Shown here: piece by piece, positions 59,185 to 64,000 of the stretch
How the letters are laid out: each line of letters begins with the position of its first letter
Position numbering within the stretch: position 1 is the first letter of the stretch
Assembly: GCF_003011965.1 (NCBI RefSeq)
Contig: NZ_PXWG01000018.1
Span: 16,052 to 80,051, forward strand
Length of the DNA stretch: 64,000 bases
From: Streptosporangium nondiastaticum
GTDB taxonomy: Bacteria; Actinomycetota; Actinomycetes; Streptomycetales; Streptomycetaceae
Direction of reading: 5' to 3'
Notes under the pieces: generated by a model
What the model saw: the letters and a program-made list of their open reading frames with translations, nothing else
Told to the model about the DNA's origin: nothing
Databases searched by the model: none
Position numbers and translations under genes: made by a program

Positions 59185-60432
59185 GTGGACGGACGTCAGG
59201 CCCTCGCCCTGGCGGCGGGGGGAGCCCGGCGTGCCCTGGTGGTCAAGCTCGGGCTTCCCATCGCGGTCATCTTCGTGGTCATGCTCATCATCCTCGGCGC
59301 CATGTCGGGCATCGGCGGCACCAGCTCGGCCGCGGCCGCCGGCTGCGGCGACCGGGGGCAGCCGGCCGACGACGGGGAGCAGGGCAACGGGCGGCAGGGC
59401 GATGCCACCGGCGGGGCGAGCAAGGAACTGCGTGCCAGGCAGGTGACCAACGCCAAAATCATCGACGAGGTAGCGAAGGAGGGGAAGCTGCCCGGACGGG
59501 CCACGCTCATCGCGCTGATGACCGCTCTCGCCGAGTCGCAGCTGGACAACATCAACTACGGCGACCGGGACTCGCTGGGCCTGTTCCAGCAGCGGCCGTC
59601 GTCGGGCTGGGGGACCAGGGACCAGATCCTGGACCCCAAGTACGCCGCGCACATGTTCCTCTTCGGCGGCGACAGCGGCGACCCGCCGGGCCTGGAAGAC
59701 ATCCCCTGGGAGAACCTCTCGCTCAACGACGCCGCCCAGAAGGTGCAGCGATCGGGCTTCCCCGATGCCTACGGTCCGAAGGAAACTCAGGCCCGCAGCA
59801 TTGCCAAGGAAGCCGGGATCGACCTGGAGCGATCCGGTGAGAACCATCCCAAGCAGCCGGGCAAGAACACTTCCGGAGGCAATTCGGGGGACAGCGGTAA
59901 CAGCGGTAACAGCGGTAACGGCAATGGCAAGGACCCCGACGAGCCTCCGGACGACTGCAACACCTCGGGCTCCGGTCAGCCGGGCAAGCCCGGTGAGCCC
60001 TTCCACGACGGCAACGCGAACTGGCCGGCCGTGGTGAAGAACCCCCGATCGACCGCTGATGCGATCAGGTGGGCCAAGGCCGAGGCCGACAGCCACCGCG
60101 CGAACTGGTACCAGAAGTGCCTGGCCTTCACCTCGATCGCCTACGGATGGAACTTCTCCGGCACCGACTACGCCATCGACCACTATCAGATCGAGATGCC
60201 GAAGGACATGCGGCACGACGGCGATCGCAATCCGCCACCCGGTGCGCTCATGTTCTGGGACACCGGGCACCGCGCCGGTCACGTGGCCATCTACGTCGGC
60301 GACGGGAAGATCGCGTCCAATGACATCGGGCCGATCGGCGAGATATCGATCGTCCCGGCCACCGAGATCGAAACCAAGTGGAACGCCAAGTATCTGGGCT
60401 GGTCACCCCCCTACTACCCCAAGGGCGGGTGA
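59185..60432 (+). CDS. Bifunctional cell-wall hydrolase of the secretion locus (VirB1-like)
   Basis: A 415-residue protein: N-terminal membrane anchor (about 20-42), a lysozyme/transglycosylase-like domain (about 85-215; ALAESQLDN with probable catalytic Glu, then GLFQQRPSSGWGT), a Gly/Ser/Asn linker (about 225-265) and a C-terminal CHAP/NlpC-like amidase domain (Cys312 in YQKCLAFTSIAYGW, His366 in GHVAIYVG). It should open peptidoglycan locally for the secretion channel. The GTG start lies 4 bases after the previous stop. A strong hairpin follows. Confidence 0.88.
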   Translation: MDGRQALALAAGGARRALVVKLGLPIAVIFVVMLIILGAMSGIGGTSSAAAAGCGDRGQPADDGEQGNGRQGDATGGASKELRARQVTNAKIIDEVAKEGKLPGRATLIALMTALAESQLDNINYGDRDSLGLFQQRPSSGWGTRDQILDPKYAAHMFLFGGDSGDPPGLEDIPWENLSLNDAAQKVQRSGFPDAYGPKETQARSIAKEAGIDLERSGENHPKQPGKNTSGGNSGDSGNSGNSGNGNGKDPDEPPDDCNTSGSGQPGKPGEPFHDGNANWPAVVKNPRSTADAIRWAKAEADSHRANWYQKCLAFTSIAYGWNFSGTDYAIDHYQIEMPKDMRHDGDRNPPPGALMFWDTGHRAGHVAIYVGDGKIASNDIGPIGEISIVPATEIETKWNAKYLGWSPPYYPKGG

Positions 60433-60457
60433 TCCGGGTCATCATTACCCGGGGGGA

Positions 60458-60479
60458 CCGCGGCGCCTGAGCGCCGCGG
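60458..60479 (+). terminator. Terminator of the secretion operon
   Basis: CCGCGGCGC-ctga-GCGCCGCGG, a perfect 9-bp stem flanked by GGGG and CCCC, 25 bases after the hydrolase stop. Confidence 0.75.
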
Positions 60480-60514
60480 CCCCTTGGCCTGCTGGCGGCG
60501 GCGGTACGTAAGGA

Positions 60515-61450
60515 ATGACCATGCCTGTTGTGACGGACCTCGACTCGGTCCCTCTGACGCCTGTCTACACCATCGTCATCAACGCAATGGGCGGAGCGAC
60601 GATCGACGGGGAGCCGGTCGAAAACCTGCCCGGTGAGGACGCGCGGACTTCGGCGCTCTCGGAGATACGCGTCCGGGCGGCTCTCCGCGGCCACCCCATA
60701 CGCATCAACGCCAAGGAGCCCGACGGCTCGGTCTGGCCGCTGATCGTGGACCACGACGGGGCGGTGACGCCGCTGGCGGCGCCGCATCCGACGCCAGCTC
60801 CGACTCCGCATCCCACGCCGGCTCCGACTCCGCCGCCCGCGCCGGTGCCTGTGGTGCCTGCGCCGGCGCCTGTTGTGTCTACGCCGGTGGCTCCTGTGGC
60901 TCCTGTGGCTCCTGTGGCTCCTGTGGCTCCTGTGGCTCCTGTGGCTCCTGTGGCTCCCGTGGTGCCTGCTCCTGCTCCTGCTCCTGTGCCCGTGCCCGCG
61001 CCCGTACCGGCCCCGCCCGAGCCCGCCCCCGCCCCTGCTTCCGACTGGAGCGCCCCCCTCCCCCCGCACCACGCCGAGCGCTTCGGCCGGATCGTTGCGG
61101 CCGAGCTGCAGGGGGACCTCGTGGGGGCGGCCCTCGCCGCCCGTGAGCTGGAAGGGGCGCTCGACCGGGAGTACGGGGCGTTGCACCCGCACACCGTCGG
61201 CGTGCTCGGCACGCGGGCCTGGCTGGCGCTGCTGCTGCAGGAGGACTGGGCCGCGATCATGCGGCTGCACCTGCGGACCGCCGAGCGGCGACACAACGCG
61301 CAGGCGCCCGTCGACGAGACCCGGCGCGTGCTGCGCAACGCCCGCGCCGTGTGGTGGCGGCTCGCCGCCGTCGACCGGGCCGAAGCGGACGAGATCCAGC
61401 CGGAGCTGCAGCGCGTATCCGACCTGGTCGCGGGCGTCCTTCCGGAATAA
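60515..61450 (+). CDS. Hypothetical protein with PVA-repeat linker
   Basis: A 311-residue protein. An N-terminal alpha/beta part (about 15-85: VYTIVINAMGGATIDGEPVENLP) and a C-terminal helical TPR-like part (about 185-305: HAERFGRIVAAELQGDLVGAALAARELEGALD) are joined by a Pro/Ala/Val linker of about 95 residues. Part of the linker is encoded by eight 9-bp tandem repeats. The helical part resembles proteins that accompany Streptomyces secretion-like loci, but I cannot assign a function. The ATG follows TAAGGA. Confidence 0.65.
   Translation: MTMPVVTDLDSVPLTPVYTIVINAMGGATIDGEPVENLPGEDARTSALSEIRVRAALRGHPIRINAKEPDGSVWPLIVDHDGAVTPLAAPHPTPAPTPHPTPAPTPPPAPVPVVPAPAPVVSTPVAPVAPVAPVAPVAPVAPVAPVAPVVPAPAPAPVPVPAPVPAPPEPAPAPASDWSAPLPPHHAERFGRIVAAELQGDLVGAALAARELEGALDREYGALHPHTVGVLGTRAWLALLLQEDWAAIMRLHLRTAERRHNAQAPVDETRRVLRNARAVWWRLAAVDRAEADEIQPELQRVSDLVAGVLPE
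60889..60960 (+). repeat. 9-bp in-frame tandem repeat
   Basis: Eight copies of GGCTCCTGT from 60889, the last one diverged, encode the (PVA)n linker of the surrounding gene. It is likely length-variable between strains. Confidence 0.9.
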
Positions 61451-61458
61451 TCACGATC

Positions 61459-62253
61459 ATGCTGCCGCCCACACCGCCGCCCGGCTCGTATGACGGAAGC
61501 CCGTACGACAACGGTCCGTACGAAGGCGGTCCGTACGAAGGCGGTCCGCGCGGACTGCACCGGCGTCTGCTCCCGGACGTGATGGCGGCGGGTGCGGAGT
61601 GTCCGCTCGTCCTCAGCGGTGCGTACGCCCTTGAGGCGCACGGCCTCCTCGCGCCCGGCGCCGCCCGCCGGGACACGGGCCTGGAGGTGATCACCGAGGC
61701 CCCGGATCCCCTGGCCGGCCTCGTCGCCACCCTCTGCGGCGGCCTGCGGGAGCGCGGCTGGCAGGTGGAGCCGTCCGAGGCCCGGCTCGTCGTCACCGAC
61801 GCCGCGACCGGCGAGCACTGCGCCGTCGGCATCCGCAAGGAGACCCTGCGGCGGCCGCCGGAGCTCGGTCCGTACGGGCCCGTGCCCGCGGTCGAGGACA
61901 CGGTCGGCATGGCCGTGCGCGACCTCGCGGACCTCGGGCTCGCACGGGACCTCGTCGACGTGCGGGCCGCGTCCGGCAGCTGGTCGCACATCGAGCTGGA
62001 GGAGCTCGGGCGGCGGCACGCCGGTGACACCGGCTTCGACCTCACCGACCTCCAGGCCCGGCTCGCCGGTGCCGAGTGGATCGCCGACTCCGAGTTCGCC
62101 GCCTACGGGCTCGACGAGACCGACCGAGCCGAGCTCCTGCGCTGGGCCGAGGCCTGGGTCGACGACATCGCCGAGCGGCTGATGGAAGAGGCCCCTTATG
62201 AAGATGAAGACGAAGGAGAAGAGGAGGAGGAAGACGAAGGCGAAGAGGGTTGA
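61459..62253 (+). CDS. Putative nucleotidyltransferase-like protein with acidic tail
   Basis: A 264-residue protein. The N-terminus has YDNGPYEGGPYEGGP repeats. The core LVLSGAYALEAHGLL...RDTGLEVITEAPDPLAGLVATL resembles the start of nucleotidyltransferase (AbiEii-like) folds, but the catalytic Asp pair is not clear (TGLEV where DLD is usual). The tail is extremely acidic (DEDEGEEEEEDEGEEG). The gene starts 8 bases after the previous stop, so the two are probably co-transcribed. Function uncertain. Confidence 0.6.
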   Translation: MLPPTPPPGSYDGSPYDNGPYEGGPYEGGPRGLHRRLLPDVMAAGAECPLVLSGAYALEAHGLLAPGAARRDTGLEVITEAPDPLAGLVATLCGGLRERGWQVEPSEARLVVTDAATGEHCAVGIRKETLRRPPELGPYGPVPAVEDTVGMAVRDLADLGLARDLVDVRAASGSWSHIELEELGRRHAGDTGFDLTDLQARLAGAEWIADSEFAAYGLDETDRAELLRWAEAWVDDIAERLMEEAPYEDEDEGEEEEEDEGEEG

Positions 62254-62265
62254 TCGTTCGTCGGC

Positions 62266-62296
62266 TTGACCTCAAGTTTGCTTGAGGTTCCATCCT
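62266..62296 (+). promoter_or_regulatory. SoxR/MerR-like promoter-operator before efflux gene
   Basis: TTGACC (62266-62271) and CATCCT (62291-62296) are separated by 19 bp. CCTCAAG-tttg-CTTGAGG (62270-62287) is a perfect 7-4-7 palindrome overlapping the spacer. This nearly equals the classical SoxR box (CCTCAAG-ttaa-CTTGAGG). A redox-active drug could thus switch on the efflux pump. A MarR protein site is the alternative. Confidence 0.65.
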
Positions 62297-62344
62297 TGAG
62301 TCCTCGCCTCAGCAGGGCCTCGGACAGGGATGGATGGAACGACG

Positions 62345-64000
62345 ATGACGGACACGACCGCCCCGACCACGCCGGTGATCGACCGGCGCCGCATGAGACT
62401 CGTCATGGCCGGGCTGATGCTCGGCCTGTTCATGTCGGCGCTCGACCAGACCATCATCTCCGCGGCGCTCCGCACCATCTCCGACGACCTCAACGGCCTC
62501 TCGCAGCAAGCCTGGGCCAACACCTCGTACATGATCACCTCGGTGGTCACCACGGCCCTCTACGGCAAGCTCTCCGACATCTACGGACGCCGGCCGCTCT
62601 ACGTCACGGCCGTGGCCTTCTTCGTCGCCGGTTCGGTGCTGTGCGGGCTCGCCACGTCCATGGTGACGCTGTCGGTCTTCCGGGGCGTCCAGGGGCTCGG
62701 CGCGGGCGGTCTGATGAGCCTCGCGTTCGCCATCCTGGCCGATCTGCTGCCGCCCGCCGAACGCGGCCGCTACCAGGCCTGGTTCGGTGCCGTCTTCGGG
62801 GTCGCGGCGGTGGTCGGCCCGGTCGTCGGCGGGTTCTTCGCCGGGCTGGACAGCTTCGCCGGGGCGGCCGGCTGGCGCTGGGCCTTCTTCATCAACGTGC
62901 CGGTCGGCCTCGCCGCCGTCCTGATCATCCTCAGCCAGGTCCACGTCCAGAGCGGCCGCTCCTCCGACAAGCCCGACATCGCCGGCGTCATCACGCTCGT
63001 CCTCTTCCTCGTGCCCCTCCTCTTCGCCGTCGAGGAAGGGTCGAAGTGGGGCTGGGGCTCGGCCGGCACGCTGGGGCTGTTCGCCGTGGGGGCCGTGGGA
63101 CTCCTGCTCTTCCTGCTGGCGCAGCGGCGGGCCGGCGGCGCCGCCCTGCTCCCCACCCCGATGTTCCGCAACCCCGTCTTCACGCTCTACAACGGCGTCA
63201 ACACGATCGTCGGCGCCGCCGTCTTCGGCTCGCTCGCCGTGCTCCCGCTCTACCTCCAGATCGTCAAGGGCCTCTCGCCGACCGAGGCGGGCCTGATGCT
63301 GCTGCCGCAGACGCTCGGCATCATCGGCGGCGGCCGCCTGTGCAGCGCCTACGTGACGCGAACCGGCAACTTCAAGGGCTTCATGCTCCTCGGCATCGTG
63401 CTGATGATGGCCGGCACGTTCTGGTTCGCGACGTTCGGCGCCGACACGGCCCTGTGGCAGGCCGGGGCGGCCGCGGCCGCCATGGGCATCGGCATCGGGA
63501 TGTGCTGGCAGGTCATGCTGGTCGCCATCCAGCGCGGCCTGGAGCCGCAGTACATGGGCGCCGGCATCGGCTCCTTCGCCTTCTTCCGCTCCATCGGCGG
63601 CACCGTCGGAATCAGCGCCTTCTTCTCGCTCTTCTTCGGCACGGTCGGCGGCCGCATCGCCGACGCCTACGCCGACGCCGCGACCGACCCGGGCTTCAAG
63701 GCCGCCCTCGCCGACCCGGCGGTCACCTCCCAGCCGGCCAACCAGACGCTCCTCGCCGGCCGGAACGGCGCCGTCTCCCTGGACGACAGCTCCTTCCTGA
63801 CCCACGCCGACGCCCGCCTCGCCCACCCCTTCCTGGAAGGCATGGCCCACGCCATGCAGACGGTCTTCCTGACGAGCGGCGCCCTGCTGGCCCTGGGCCT
63901 CGTCCTGGCCCTCATTCCGCGGGACCGCCGCCCGGAACCCGGGACGGGGACGACCGCCCCGGCCACGGCACCGTCGCCGGAGAAGGCCGCGGCGGCCCGC
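62345..64000 (+). CDS. MFS multidrug exporter (DHA2 family), 3' end off window
   Basis: 552 codons are in the window with no stop, so the C-terminus is missing, but all expected membrane helices (about 14) are present. Motifs: LDQTIISAALRTI (TM1, DHA2 signature), YGKLSDIYGRRPLYV (motif A), RGVQGLGAGGLMSLAFAILADLL and VVGPVVGGFFA (motif C). Proton-coupled export of cationic or lipophilic drugs is expected. ATG 62345 is preferred; an in-frame ATG at 62330 is possible. Expression is probably controlled by the palindromic promoter just upstream. Confidence 0.93.
   Translation, partial: MTDTTAPTTPVIDRRRMRLVMAGLMLGLFMSALDQTIISAALRTISDDLNGLSQQAWANTSYMITSVVTTALYGKLSDIYGRRPLYVTAVAFFVAGSVLCGLATSMVTLSVFRGVQGLGAGGLMSLAFAILADLLPPAERGRYQAWFGAVFGVAAVVGPVVGGFFAGLDSFAGAAGWRWAFFINVPVGLAAVLIILSQVHVQSGRSSDKPDIAGVITLVLFLVPLLFAVEEGSKWGWGSAGTLGLFAVGAVGLLLFLLAQRRAGGAALLPTPMFRNPVFTLYNGVNTIVGAAVFGSLAVLPLYLQIVKGLSPTEAGLMLLPQTLGIIGGGRLCSAYVTRTGNFKGFMLLGIVLMMAGTFWFATFGADTALWQAGAAAAAMGIGIGMCWQVMLVAIQRGLEPQYMGAGIGSFAFFRSIGGTVGISAFFSLFFGTVGGRIADAYADAATDPGFKAALADPAVTSQPANQTLLAGRNGAVSLDDSSFLTHADARLAHPFLEGMAHAMQTVFLTSGALLALGLVLALIPRDRRPEPGTGTTAPATAPSPEKAAAAR

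Noticed and set aside
44092..60432. Integrative conjugative element with ends in the window
   Set aside because: No integrase, excisionase, relaxase, replication gene, tRNA or att-like direct repeat was found around the locus, so I describe it as a secretion-like locus only.

Overview
The window is very GC-rich, with GTG/TTG starts, stop-start overlaps of the GTGA/ATGA type and no introns. It carries rodlin-like proteins, a SpoIIE-type phosphatase, XRE/DUF5753-DUF397 pairs and an A-factor-receptor-like TetR protein. This combination points to a Streptomyces chromosome, or a very close relative. Order and content (M18 aminopeptidase, acyl-CoA dehydrogenase, aspS, metG) look like core chromosome. 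From about 17 kb onward, core and accessory blocks alternate.

Layout. 1-17.3 kb is mostly housekeeping: the end of a nitrilase-family hydrolase, an NHLRC2-like thioredoxin/NHL protein, a lipoprotein, apeB, an acyl-CoA dehydrogenase, an SseB-domain protein, a secreted serine protease, pirin, a GAF/PP2C/ATPase regulator, aspS, a MarR-like regulator, a DinB protein, a shortened response regulator and metG. 17.4-19.0 kb is a small regulator cluster (DUF7848, XRE/DUF5753, DUF397). 19.0-20.6 kb is gene-free and repeat-built: two 214-bp inverted arms around a tandem array, then a strong hairpin leading into a winged-helix gene. 20.7-34.3 kb holds an ArsR-type regulator, an I36-type secreted inhibitor, lipoproteins, an OmpR-type two-component pair, a vWA protein, a GNAT enzyme, two tail-to-tail membrane-anchored esterases, two TetR regulators and a DsbA-like protein. 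34.5-35.7 kb has two tandem rodlin-like genes with unusual His/Asp-rich tails. 35.8-44.0 kb is a set of redox/tailoring enzymes (FAD monooxygenase, two SDRs, AtaL-like SRPBCC, Tat-exported berberine-bridge-type oxidase, MFS pump, cupin) interrupted by a tandem intergenic repeat.

44.1-60.4 kb is the most interesting part: a chromosomal type IV secretion-like locus. It encodes a VirD4-type coupling ATPase, a TcpC/VirB8-like protein, a small TcpD-like membrane protein, TcpE, a VirB4-type ATPase, a lipoprotein, a VirB6-like channel protein, a second VirB8-like protein and a wall hydrolase (transglycosylase-like plus CHAP/NlpC-like). No relaxase, integrase or attachment site is visible. Between the coupling ATPase and the channel genes lies a two-gene cassette present three times: a roughly 160-residue partner protein or domain, translationally coupled to a protein that appears to have a RelA/SpoT-like nucleotide pyrophosphotransferase fold. 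This looks like a cargo/partner (possibly effector/immunity) system attached to the secretion apparatus.

60.5-64 kb has two hypothetical proteins and the start of a DHA2-family efflux pump. The pump lies behind a perfect SoxR/MerR-like palindromic promoter (CCTCAAG-tttg-CTTGAGG inside a 19-bp spacer). A weaker copy of the same architecture precedes the MarR-like gene at 14.4 kb.

Functions are inferred by reading translated sequence and recalling family motifs. No database search was run.
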